This document shows, in pieces, positions 31,511-39,802 of a DNA stretch of 64,000 bases. The first letter of the stretch is position 1. Each line of letters begins with the position of its first letter. This DNA is from Curtobacterium luteum (GTDB lineage Bacteria > Actinomycetota > Actinomycetes > Actinomycetales > Microbacteriaceae). The notes beneath the pieces are model-generated. The model had not been told where the DNA came from. It searched no databases and saw only the letters and a program-made list of their open reading frames with translations. The stretch is taken from assembly GCF_014646995.1 (NCBI RefSeq), contig NZ_BMOI01000003.1, positions 62,001 to 126,000 on the forward strand. Reading direction: 5' to 3'. Both the position numbers and the translations under genes were made by a program.

Positions 31511-31801
31511 ATGGCGGACATCCGCGTCACTTCGGAGTCGCTCTCGGGCGTCTCGAACCAGCTGCAGTCCGGCTCGCAGTCCATCGAGTCGCAGCTGCAG
31601 AACCTCAAGTCGCTCGTCGACGGCCTCGTCGGGGGCGACTGGTCGGGCGCCGCGTCGTCGTCCTTCCAGGACCTCTACCAGCAGTGGGACCAGTCGGCCG
31701 TGCAGCTGAAGGAGTCGCTCGCCGGCATCAGCCAGCTGCTCTCGCGCGCGGCCCTCTCGTACGAGGAGTCGGAGAACTCGATCTCGGGCACGTTCCGCTG
31801 A
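31511..31801 (+). CDS. WXG100-family type VII secretion protein (first copy)
   Basis: 96 residues, the family size, with a strong GGAGGG ribosome site. Helical hairpin with the turn motif W44-S-G; helix 2 ends with YEESE, matching the YxxxD/E type VII export signal. ESAT-6/CFP-10-like proteins form helical-bundle dimers that are both substrates and co-factors of EccC/EssC. It has its own promoter region and is followed by a terminator-like hairpin, so it may be made in excess of the genes downstream. Confidence 0.93.
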   Translation: MADIRVTSESLSGVSNQLQSGSQSIESQLQNLKSLVDGLVGGDWSGAASSSFQDLYQQWDQSAVQLKESLAGISQLLSRAALSYEESENSISGTFR

Positions 31802-31807
31802 TCTGGA

Positions 31808-31835
31808 CCGGGCAGCCCCGCCGAGGGCTGCCCGG
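31808..31835 (+). terminator. Hairpin between first and second WXG100 genes
   Basis: CCGGGCAGCCC (31808-31818) pairs perfectly with GGGCTGCCCGG (31825-31835), loop 6 nt, 7 nt past the first WXG100 stop. No T run. It may attenuate rather than end transcription, since the next genes lack an obvious promoter. Confidence 0.65.
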
Positions 31836-31902
31836 ACCAGTCCGCTCCAGCCGCTGACCGGCTCACCACCGGTCGCTCGACGGCCGATCCACGGGGGAGA
31901 CC

Positions 31903-32394
31903 ATGGCGCAGTACCGAGTCCGCACCGAGACGCTCGGGCAAGTGGCACAGACGTTGCAGTCCGTCGTCACCACGTTCGAGTCACAGGTGGGGTCGACGAA
32001 CTCGCACGTGCAGAGCGTCGTCGACGTGCTCTGGAAGGGCGAGGACGCTGCGACGTTCCAGAAGTCGTGGACCGACTTCCAGGCCGGCTCCGCGGCGCTC
32101 GCAGCGACGCTCCGCGACCTCGCCGAGCGGCTCCGGCAGGCCGGTGTCTCCTACGAGCTCAACGAGACCGGCCTCTCCGGCAACTTCCTCGAGAACGAGC
32201 AGGTCGTCCCGGTCCGCCGCATCGAGGGGACCGAGGGCGCCGCGAGCACGCCGGACGCGCAGGATGGCGGCAACGTCGTCGTCACGAGCGGGGTGACGGC
32301 GGGCAACGGCAACGCCGACGAATCCGGACGGAACCGCCGCATCGCCACGATGGACGCCACCGCGACGCTGCAGGAAGGGACGGCCGATGAGTGA
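31903..32394 (+). CDS. WXG100-family protein with C-terminal extension (second copy)
   Basis: 163 residues, preceded by GGGGGAGA. Residues 1-95 form a WXG100 hairpin with W44-K-G and the export-type motif YELNE near the end of helix 2. A 65-residue polar, probably disordered tail rich in Gly, Thr and Asp follows, which ordinary WXG100 proteins lack. The tail may contact the partner or the effector. It overlaps the third copy by 8 nt. Confidence 0.9.
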   Translation: MAQYRVRTETLGQVAQTLQSVVTTFESQVGSTNSHVQSVVDVLWKGEDAATFQKSWTDFQAGSAALAATLRDLAERLRQAGVSYELNETGLSGNFLENEQVVPVRRIEGTEGAASTPDAQDGGNVVVTSGVTAGNGNADESGRNRRIATMDATATLQEGTADE

Positions 32395-32695
32395 GCAGCA
32401 GGCCGACATCGCCACCCTCACCCAGCTGGTGCAGTCCATGACCCAGCTGCACGAGTACTGCCTCCTGCTCCAGCAGGGTGCGCAGTCCTTCGCGGCCGTG
32501 CTCCCGGCCGAGTGGCAGGGCGCGGCGATGGCGTCGTTCCAGGCCACGTTCCAGCAGTGGTCGGCCCAGGCGACGACGCTCGCGGAGGCAGCCGACGGCC
32601 TGACGAAGCACTCGCAGCTCGTGCTCCAGGCGTACCAGCAGACCATCGACGCGCTCAACACGGCCTGGACCGACTTCAGCGCGCAGCTCGCATGA
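32387..32695 (+). CDS. WXG100-family protein (third copy)
   Basis: 102 residues with the turn W43-Q-G. Helix 2 contains YQQTID but no exact YxxxD/E. In WXG100 heterodimers usually only one partner carries the export signal, so this one could be the partner of the second copy or of the effector N-terminus. Start overlaps the previous gene; the effector gene begins 31 nt after its stop. Confidence 0.9.
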   Translation: MSEQQADIATLTQLVQSMTQLHEYCLLLQQGAQSFAAVLPAEWQGAAMASFQATFQQWSAQATTLAEAADGLTKHSQLVLQAYQQTIDALNTAWTDFSAQLA

Positions 32696-32726
32696 CCCGC
32701 GGCGACGGACGAGGGGACCCCACCGC

Positions 32727-35700
32727 ATGACCGACGTACGGCTCGACGCCTTCGGCATCGCCCGCGACGGCAACGACATGGCGACCGCCTCGCACGACCT
32801 CGCGACGGCGTGGACATCGCTCCAGAGCGTGCTCTCCGGGTCCGGCGGGATGGCCGGTCCGGATGAGGCGTCGAAGGAGTGGATCGACTCCTACGACAGC
32901 ATCGCGAAGCAGGCCGGCGAGGCGAGCGAGGGCGTCGCCACGGCACTCGCAGCGTTCGACTCGATCATGGGCGCGACCGGCCAGGCCTACAAGCGTGCCG
33001 AGCTCGCCGGTGCCCTGCAGGACAGCGACGGTGGCATCTCGGTCCCGACGCACGAGGTCAGCCTCGACACCTCCGTCCCGACCGCGATGGGCGAGGGGTG
33101 GCCCGGCGCGCTCGGCGAGTTCCAGGGCTGGGTCGAGGAGGCCCTCGCCTCGATGGGTCTCCACCTCCCGCTCGCCGACACCGACAAGATGGGCACGGCC
33201 GTCAGCGCCTGGCGGGCCTACGACGACCAGCTCCAGTCGATCACGAGCAGCGTCGCCGCATCGCTCGCCGTCGCGAGTTCGTCGGACATCCCGCAGTGGG
33301 CGTCGATGTCCTCCGCACGCTCGTCCGTCGTGACGACGCTCGGCCAGATGTCCACCGCGGCCGGTGCCGCCGTGGAGGCGCTCGACGCGCTCATCGACCA
33401 GACCGTGTCCGCGCGCAACGAGATCATGGACATCGTCAAGGAGCTCGCCATCGCGGTGGGCGTCGAGGTCGGTGTCAGCATCGCGCTGAGCTTCTTCACC
33501 TTCGGCGCGTCCGCGGTGGTCGGAGCGGCGGCGACGTCGGCGACCGTGATGCGGTTCGTCGTCCGGATCGCCGAGGTCATCCAGCGACTCATCACCCTGT
33601 CGCGGATCCCGCGCGAGGCCATCGAGAACGGCGTCCGCCTGTTCCAGGCCGTCGGACGCGGGTCGAAGTTCGCGCGCATCGCCGGCGAGACCTTCAAGGG
33701 CATGGCGACCGGTGTGGTGTCGCAGGGCTTCAGCAACTTCCTCGTCGAGGGCAAGTCGTTCTCCGAGGGCTTGCAGGGCGCGCTGCTCGGCGGTGCCGTC
33801 GGTGGCACCATCGGTGGCGGTCTCGGACTGGTCGGGCGCACCGGCCGCGAGGCGGCTGCGACCAGGTCGACCTTCACCCACGTCGCGGTCTCGACGGGGC
33901 GCGGAGCCGTCACGGGAGCGGCCGGCGGTGTCGGTGGCGACTACGTGACCGCGAAGGTCAACGGTCAGGACTTCAACGTCATCCAGTCCCTCGTGTTCGG
34001 GACCGTGGGCGGTGCCGTGTTCGACGGAGGCCACGGTGCCGTCGAGGCGCACCACGCCCACGCCGGCGGTGGGTCGACCGGGACCGACCTGGACCTCGAC
34101 AGCGGTGCTGCTTCCGAGCACGGCCCGGCGGATCTCGGTGTCGACACGGACACGCACGCCGGTGACGCGGGGGCGAGTGCAGCGGGCACCGCGCCCGCCA
34201 CCCAGGTCGACGTCGTCACCCGACCGAGCACGCACGCAGCCGCTGCCGGTGACACCGCTCCGACGTCGCACAGCGGTGCGGCCGGGGGCGCGGCTCCGAC
34301 GGAACACGCCGACGCGCCCGTGGTCAGCGGGGCCGGGACGCACAGCTCGACGACGACACACGCCGGAGAGCGGCCGAGTGTCGACGGGTCGCAGACGCCC
34401 GTCGTGACGGACACCGCTCACACAGGGGGCACGACGACGCACGCGGGCGGCGAGGACGTCGTGACGCACGTCGAGCACGTGGAGGCGGGGGCGAACGACG
34501 GCGGCGGCGACGGTTCTCACAGCCATGCTCCGGCGCACGGCGAGGGTGCGACGCACGCCGGTGCTCCGGCGACGCACGCGGACGGCAGGGTCCACGCCGA
34601 CGCCCCGGCGGCGGACGCTCCTGCGACCCAGCCCGGAACCTCTGCTCCGCACGGAGCGGCACCGACCGGAGGTCCCGCACACTCCGATGCCGTGGACACG
34701 CGAACGGACGCACCGGCGACCCACGTCGACGCTTCTCCGCACGGCGACGCCATCCCCTCGGCCGGCACCTCCGACCACGCCGGCCCCCGCGGGGTGCAAG
34801 GCAACGCGGGTGTGCCGCAGGACGGGGGCGCTGCCACGTCGCCGCATCAGACCGGGACGACGCCCGACGCGACGACCGTCCGCTCCGACGTGGGCCACGT
34901 CCAGAGCCCGACCTCGGCGGACGTCCACGCTGCAGAGACGCACGTCGTCGGTTCGTCGCCAGGAGCCGACCAGGTTCGCGCTCCGGGACCGGATGGGCCC
35001 CTCCCATCGCACGACGCAGCAGCGCCCGCCGCCCTGTCGTCGGAAGCGGAGCGCACCGCTCCTGCAGACCGCGATGCGTCAGCGCCCGTAGAGCACGTGA
35101 CGCATGAGCACGCGGCTGCAGCCGGAACGGCCGTGGCTGGGACTGCCCTGTCGTCACACCCCGGCATCCTCCGCACGGACTCGAGTGCCGTACGTTTCGA
35201 AAACCCGTCTGCGTCAGCGGGGACACTCGGACACCACGGCGGGACCGGGAACGGCAGCGCTACAGGGGGCAGCGGACGACGCCCCCTCCAGGTCGAGTTC
35301 TCGGAGGAAGCGGTTGCCCACGACGCTGCTGCCTACCGATCGGAGCTGGACGCCCGGCTGCACGACCACGGCTTGTCACGACGCGAGTTCCGACGTCTGG
35401 TGAGCAAGCCGATACACCGACTGAGCGCGGACGAGATGGACACGCTCATCGACATCCGAGACGGGCTCGACCCGATCCGATCCGGCGACGTCATCCAGAA
35501 GGTGATGCCCCTCAAGCAGGCGATCGACATGGTGTCGGACATCACGAACGGTGACGTCGGGTACTACGCGCAGAAGGGCGTCCCCGGCTTCATCGCGAAG
35601 TTCGCGCATCTCACCGCGATCTCGAACCACGGCCCCATCACGCCCCTGCGGGTGTTCCAGAAGCTCGGACTCGGGTACAACACGACCGCGTTCCCGTCGC

Positions 35701-36152
35701 CCAGCACCAACCCGATCCATGGTGTCCGGATGCGAACGGAACCCGGCTTCGACGGTAGCGGCACGCCCACTTCGGACGTGTACGACCGGATGCTCCCGCT
35801 GCGCACGATCCGCGGCTGGATGCAGGACGGGACCATCGACGAGCACCAGTGGAACGCGATGTCGATCCCCGAGCGCCGCGATCGACTCCAGCACCTCGTC
35901 GACCGTGTCGCCGACACCGACCTCCGGATCAAGCTCGGCGCCGCGCTCGAGAGGAACTCGTCGCGAACGTTCACCTCGTTCGACCCGTTCCGCGGCAACG
36001 GGTGGGCGGGCCACTACGAGCACTACACGCCCGAGGTCGAACTCCGTCAGAACACCCCGTTGACGCCCGGCGCGGAGCTGTGGCGGTACAACGTCGACGG
36101 AACGCAGGAGATCCTGGCGAAGTGGGACGGCGTCCGATGGCACATGATCTGA
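32727..36152 (+). CDS. Large type VII effector-like (polymorphic-toxin-like) protein
   Basis: 1141 residues. Residues 1-235 are helical, WXG/LXG-like, with YKRAE matching the YxxxE signal near residue 90. About 237-275 is hydrophobic (ALSFFTFGASAVVGAAATSA) and 340-430 is Gly-rich (GGAVGGTIGGGLGLVG), as in many secreted toxins' pre-toxin regions. About 435-850 is a His/Ala/Thr-rich low-complexity linker. About 851-1141 is a separate globular C-terminus ending PGAELWRYNVDGTQEILAKW..., the presumed effector domain. No known catalytic signature was identified. It follows three WXG100 genes and precedes an overlapping gene, the layout of a toxin-immunity pair. Confidence 0.8.
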   Translation: MTDVRLDAFGIARDGNDMATASHDLATAWTSLQSVLSGSGGMAGPDEASKEWIDSYDSIAKQAGEASEGVATALAAFDSIMGATGQAYKRAELAGALQDSDGGISVPTHEVSLDTSVPTAMGEGWPGALGEFQGWVEEALASMGLHLPLADTDKMGTAVSAWRAYDDQLQSITSSVAASLAVASSSDIPQWASMSSARSSVVTTLGQMSTAAGAAVEALDALIDQTVSARNEIMDIVKELAIAVGVEVGVSIALSFFTFGASAVVGAAATSATVMRFVVRIAEVIQRLITLSRIPREAIENGVRLFQAVGRGSKFARIAGETFKGMATGVVSQGFSNFLVEGKSFSEGLQGALLGGAVGGTIGGGLGLVGRTGREAAATRSTFTHVAVSTGRGAVTGAAGGVGGDYVTAKVNGQDFNVIQSLVFGTVGGAVFDGGHGAVEAHHAHAGGGSTGTDLDLDSGAASEHGPADLGVDTDTHAGDAGASAAGTAPATQVDVVTRPSTHAAAAGDTAPTSHSGAAGGAAPTEHADAPVVSGAGTHSSTTTHAGERPSVDGSQTPVVTDTAHTGGTTTHAGGEDVVTHVEHVEAGANDGGGDGSHSHAPAHGEGATHAGAPATHADGRVHADAPAADAPATQPGTSAPHGAAPTGGPAHSDAVDTRTDAPATHVDASPHGDAIPSAGTSDHAGPRGVQGNAGVPQDGGAATSPHQTGTTPDATTVRSDVGHVQSPTSADVHAAETHVVGSSPGADQVRAPGPDGPLPSHDAAAPAALSSEAERTAPADRDASAPVEHVTHEHAAAAGTAVAGTALSSHPGILRTDSSAVRFENPSASAGTLGHHGGTGNGSATGGSGRRPLQVEFSEEAVAHDAAAYRSELDARLHDHGLSRREFRRLVSKPIHRLSADEMDTLIDIRDGLDPIRSGDVIQKVMPLKQAIDMVSDITNGDVGYYAQKGVPGFIAKFAHLTAISNHGPITPLRVFQKLGLGYNTTAFPSPSTNPIHGVRMRTEPGFDGSGTPTSDVYDRMLPLRTIRGWMQDGTIDEHQWNAMSIPERRDRLQHLVDRVADTDLRIKLGAALERNSSRTFTSFDPFRGNGWAGHYEHYTPEVELRQNTPLTPGAELWRYNVDGTQEILAKWDGVRWHMI

Positions 36153-37309
36153 GCCCTGTCCTCGGCTCTGTCACATCGGCGTGGATCGGGACCGAGCTGG
36201 TCGCGACCGGCCGCCTCGGACCACTCACCCCGGCGGACGAGGACGTGATCATCCGAGACGAGGTGCCCGTGCGTGTTCCCCGCGCCGATCTGACGCTCGT
36301 CAGTCGCCGCACGATCGGGTGGTGGAAGGGCCTCCTGGTCGACGTTCAGGCTGCGCACGACGGAACGCTGACCGTGTGGGGGTCGATCGCGAAGGGCGAC
36401 CCTCCTCTCCCCGCTGAAGCCGACGAGGAACGCGGCAGGTTCAGTGCTCACCTCGTCGACGGCAGCGAGTTGTTCGCCGTCCGTTCATTCACCGATCAGC
36501 TCCGATTCGACGAGTCGCCGGAGTCGGAGTCCCTCGGACCGTTCGCAGGCGACGTCGCGCTCCGCGGGTTCGATGTCGTCCCGGCCTCCGCGGACGCACC
36601 GTGCGACGGTGTACTCGTCGGACTCGACGGGTCAACGGTGTCCTCGGACCGGGCGCTGACCTGGCGTCGGCAGCTCGGGGAGCGCCATGAGAGCGACGCC
36701 GAGCGACTCCGGCTTGACGGCTCCGCGGTCCTCACGGCTCTTTCCCCGTACTCCAGGCCGGACGGGACGGTGCCTTCCAGCGGCGAGTTCTGGATCGGAA
36801 ATCAGGTCCGGGTCGGCTGGCTCGATCGATCCGGATTCAGTCGGACCGCCGACGTCACGCGCAGCTGGGACCGACCAAGTGGGTCGGCTGCCATCATGGC
36901 GGGCACGTACGTGCAGACCGAGCGCGGGTGGTTTCCCGGCGCGATCCGGGACGAGGGCGCCCTGCTGCACTCCTGGGCTCCGACGTCCCCTGGCCGTGCC
37001 TGGGAGCCCCGGCCGTCGAGCCTCATGACGAACCAGTCGCGTTCCGAGGCGCGGATCACGAGGGACGCCGTCGTCGGCCATGCCACCGTCCGCACCACCG
37101 CGACGGTGAGCGGCGTGTCGGTCCAGGTCGAACATCATTGGAATGCTGCCGCTTGGGCGACCGTCGAGGTCCGAGCTCTCGACGGTCGTCGACGAACGAT
37201 CCACGCCGCTGACGGCGCCGCGATCCGTTTCGTCGAGCGAGAAGGCAGCGTCACGGCGTTCGTCCGGCCAGAGGACCTCGACGACCTCGAGTCCGAGCAG
37301 GTCGCGTGA
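36137..37309 (+). CDS. Candidate immunity protein overlapping the effector gene
   Basis: 390 residues from ATG 36137, overlapping the effector's last 16 nt, so production is tied to the toxin. No signal peptide or TM segment: cytoplasmic. Beta-rich, with several short modules of the type TIGWWKGLLVDVQAAHDGTLTVWGSIAKGDPPLP, FWIGNQVRVGWLDRSG and a final IRFVEREGSVTAFVRPEDL. No family recognised. Position immediately after the effector is the main reason to suggest immunity; no direct evidence of inhibition is visible. Confidence 0.65.
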   Translation: MAHDLSPVLGSVTSAWIGTELVATGRLGPLTPADEDVIIRDEVPVRVPRADLTLVSRRTIGWWKGLLVDVQAAHDGTLTVWGSIAKGDPPLPAEADEERGRFSAHLVDGSELFAVRSFTDQLRFDESPESESLGPFAGDVALRGFDVVPASADAPCDGVLVGLDGSTVSSDRALTWRRQLGERHESDAERLRLDGSAVLTALSPYSRPDGTVPSSGEFWIGNQVRVGWLDRSGFSRTADVTRSWDRPSGSAAIMAGTYVQTERGWFPGAIRDEGALLHSWAPTSPGRAWEPRPSSLMTNQSRSEARITRDAVVGHATVRTTATVSGVSVQVEHHWNAAAWATVEVRALDGRRRTIHAADGAAIRFVEREGSVTAFVRPEDLDDLESEQVA

Positions 37310-37408
37310 CGGTGCTCCTCAGCTTCGAGGTCGGAGCGATCCGGACCCTCTCCGGTCACTAGCACCTAGCCTAGGAGCGGTACGACACGACGACGAGGGG
37401 ACCCCACC

Positions 37409-38356
37409 GTGACTGGCACGATCATGCAGAAGGCGATCACACCGCAGGTGAGCGACGCGTTCTTCAACGGGCAGCTCGAGCGCTTCGGCGGGTACGTCAT
37501 CCCTCTGGCCGCCACGAGTGGACTCGAGCGGATCGAGGACCTGATCGCGGTGCACGGGCTCGGGTTCCCCGGCAGTCCCTTCGCGCCCGACATGCCGCAC
37601 CTCGACGTCGTCCGGTTCGAGGCGACGCCGGAACTCTTCGTCCGTCCGGCCATCGGTGGCTCGGACGCACGCACCGCCGAGGCGCTCGGGGCCCTGTGGG
37701 TCGACCGCGAGCCGTTCACAGGCACCGGCTTCGTCCCCAACGACCTGGACCGCATCGTCGAGCTCAACTGGATGCCGTCGCACCGCGTCCCGTTCGGTGC
37801 TGAGATCTGGCGCTACACCGGGGACGGACAGGAGACCTGGGTCGCCCGGTACGCCGGCGTGCACATCGGCTGGGTGTACCGCGACGACCTGCAGGCGGGT
37901 CGGCCAGCGCTCCAACGACCGATCTCGATGTTCGGGGGCGGGATCGCATCCGTGGGCGGGACGAAGTACGTCGCCGACCTGATCGACGGAACGCACGTCG
38001 CGATCGTTCGGCTGGACCCGTCAGCCGAGCAGGCTGGGTTCGTCCAGACCGGTCCTGGCGTGTGGGCCACGGTGGTCCCGGTGGAGGACGTGCAGGAGTA
38101 CTACGAGCTGGACGTCAGGCTGCGCTGGGCGGGCCTCGACCTCCGCGTCGTGGACGAGACGGTCGCCGAGTCCGGCGAAGCAGCAGTCATGGCGATGTCC
38201 CTGCAGCACGACTACCGCTTGAACGAGGGACTGCAGCTGGTCAAGCTCGACGCCGACTGGTACGAGGCCATGCTCCCGAAGAGCGCGCTCGCATCCGCCG
38301 AGTTCCGCCAGACGATGCTCCCGAGCTGGCCCGGCGCAGACACGACGGTCGCGTGA
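37409..38356 (+). CDS. Effector-domain-like protein with extra C-terminal domain
   Basis: 315 residues from GTG 37409. Residues 20-150 resemble the effector's C-terminal domain: IEDLIAVHGLGFPGSPFAPD parallels LRVFQKLGLGYNTTAFPSPS, and FGAEIWRYTGDGQETWVARY parallels PGAELWRYNVDGTQEILAKW. There is no WXG/LXG part, so it is not an obvious substrate. Residues 165-315 form a second domain with weak likeness to the end of the preceding gene's product. It shares an 18-nt leader with the effector gene. It could be an orphan toxin cassette, a fused toxin-immunity pair or a decoy. Function unknown. Confidence 0.65.
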   Translation: MTGTIMQKAITPQVSDAFFNGQLERFGGYVIPLAATSGLERIEDLIAVHGLGFPGSPFAPDMPHLDVVRFEATPELFVRPAIGGSDARTAEALGALWVDREPFTGTGFVPNDLDRIVELNWMPSHRVPFGAEIWRYTGDGQETWVARYAGVHIGWVYRDDLQAGRPALQRPISMFGGGIASVGGTKYVADLIDGTHVAIVRLDPSAEQAGFVQTGPGVWATVVPVEDVQEYYELDVRLRWAGLDLRVVDETVAESGEAAVMAMSLQHDYRLNEGLQLVKLDADWYEAMLPKSALASAEFRQTMLPSWPGADTTVA

Positions 38357-38425
38357 GCCGGAGCGACTCGCAGGACCGCCGAACGGCCGCCGCACCAATC
38401 GCGGGCGATGTACAGGACCCGACCC

Positions 38426-38439
38426 GCGCCTCCAGGCCG
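38426..38439. repeat. GCGCCTCCAGGCCG motif copy
   Basis: Exact single copy of the dispersed 14-bp motif, in the gap between the effector island and the NRAMP gene. Confidence 0.6.
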
Positions 38440-38495
38440 ACAGCAGCACCCCGCTGACGCCGGTCACCACGCGATCTGCACAACTGACGAAAACA

Positions 38496-38517
38496 AGGAT
38501 TCGGCGTGCCGAATCCT
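38496..38517 (+). promoter_or_regulatory. DtxR/MntR-type operator before mntH
   Basis: A perfect inverted repeat with arms AGGATTCGGC and GCCGAATCCT around GT, 17 nt before the mntH start. It is positioned to cover the promoter. Metal-sensing DtxR/MntR repressors bind palindromes of this size; assignment to MntR is inferred from the transporter it precedes. Confidence 0.7.
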
Positions 38518-38534
38518 CTGGCACACTGGTCCCC

Positions 38535-39785
38535 ATGACCGACACCGCGACCCGCCCCGCCGAGGCGACCACCCCGCGGAAGCGCGCCGCCGGTCTCACG
38601 CTCCTCGGCCCGGCGTTCGTCGCGGCCATCGCCTACGTCGACCCCGGCAACGTCGCCGCGAACCTCACGGCGGGGGCGAAGTACGGCTACCTGCTGCTCT
38701 GGGTCCTCGTGGCCGCGAACGCGAGTGCCGTCGTGGTGCAGTACCTCTCCGCGAAGCTCGGGGTCGTCACGGGCAAGTCACTGCCGGAGCACCTGGGCTT
38801 GCGCATGCGGCGCACACCCCGGCTGCTGTTCTGGGCGCAGGCCGAGGTCGTCGCTGCCGCCACGGACATCGCCGAGGTCATCGGCGGCGCACTCGCGCTG
38901 CACCTGCTCTTCGGGCTGCCACTGGTCGCCGGCGGGGTGATCACGGGGGTGGTGTCGATGGTGATCCTGCTGCTGCAGAACCGGCGGGGCACCCGGGCGT
39001 TCGAGGCGGTCGTGACGGCGATGCTCGCGATCCTGACGGTGGGCTTCTGCGCCGGACTGCTCTTCGCGCAGGTGTCCCCGACCGAGCTCGTCGCCGGACT
39101 GGTCCCGCGCTTCGAGGGGTCCGGCTCGGTGCTGCTGGCGGCGTCGATGCTCGGTGCGACGGTGATGCCGCACGCGGTGTACCTGCACTCCGCCCTCGCG
39201 CGGGACCGCCACGGGGACGTCCCGGCCGGGCCCGAACGGCGCCGGGTGCTCGTCGCGACGCGGTGGGACGTGGGACTCGCACTGGTCGTGGCGGGCGGGG
39301 TGAACATCTGCATGCTCGTGCTCGCCGCGGCGACGCTGCCCGGGGTCGAGGGGACAGACAGCATCCCGGGGGCGCAGGCGGCGATCGCGGCGAACGTCGG
39401 CCCGGTGGTGGGCGTGCTGTTCGCGGTGGGGCTGCTGGCGTCCGGCCTGGCCTCGACGTCGGTGGGCTGCATGGCGGGCGCCGAGATCATGAAGGGGCTG
39501 CTGCACGTGCAGATCCCGGTGGTGGTGCGGCGGCTCGTCACCCTCGTCCCGGCGATCGTGCTGCTCGCGGTGAACGCGGACGCCACGTTGCTGCTCGTGG
39601 TGAGCCAGGTGGTGCTGAGCTTCGGGATCGCGTTCGCGATCGTGCCGCTGGTGGTCTACACCTCGCGTCGGAGCGTGATGGGCGACGACGTGAACGCGAT
39701 GCCCACCCGCGTGGTCGCGGGGAGCATCGCGCTGGTGATCGTGGCGCTCAACGTCACGCTCGTCTGGCTGACGCTGGCGGGCTGA
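38535..39785 (+). CDS. mntH: NRAMP-family divalent metal (Mn2+/Fe2+) transporter
   Basis: 416 residues with about 11 TM segments. Both metal-site motifs are intact: DPGN at 36-39 in TM1, and the M211-P212-H213 segment in TM6. The family imports Mn2+ or Fe2+ with protons. A palindromic operator lies at 38496-38517. CACACT 7 nt before the ATG may be a -10 element of a leaderless message. Confidence 0.95.
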   Translation: MTDTATRPAEATTPRKRAAGLTLLGPAFVAAIAYVDPGNVAANLTAGAKYGYLLLWVLVAANASAVVVQYLSAKLGVVTGKSLPEHLGLRMRRTPRLLFWAQAEVVAAATDIAEVIGGALALHLLFGLPLVAGGVITGVVSMVILLLQNRRGTRAFEAVVTAMLAILTVGFCAGLLFAQVSPTELVAGLVPRFEGSGSVLLAASMLGATVMPHAVYLHSALARDRHGDVPAGPERRRVLVATRWDVGLALVVAGGVNICMLVLAAATLPGVEGTDSIPGAQAAIAANVGPVVGVLFAVGLLASGLASTSVGCMAGAEIMKGLLHVQIPVVVRRLVTLVPAIVLLAVNADATLLLVVSQVVLSFGIAFAIVPLVVYTSRRSVMGDDVNAMPTRVVAGSIALVIVALNVTLVWLTLAG

Positions 39786-39802
39786 CGGGCACCTTCGCCC
39801 CA

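Noticed and set aside
32676-35012. Long minus-strand frame opposite the effector gene
   Set aside because: Arg/Gly/Val-rich shadow frame without a start signal or domain; the plus strand has coding logic and operon context.
36001-36152. Effector C-terminus as a TNT (tuberculosis necrotizing toxin) NAD-glycohydrolase domain
   Set aside because: The characteristic TNT strands and catalytic residues could not be located; the domain is left unassigned.
21602-38356. Accessory core as a prophage or integrative element
   Set aside because: No integrase, terminase, tRNA attachment site or flanking direct repeats were seen, and base composition matches the surroundings.
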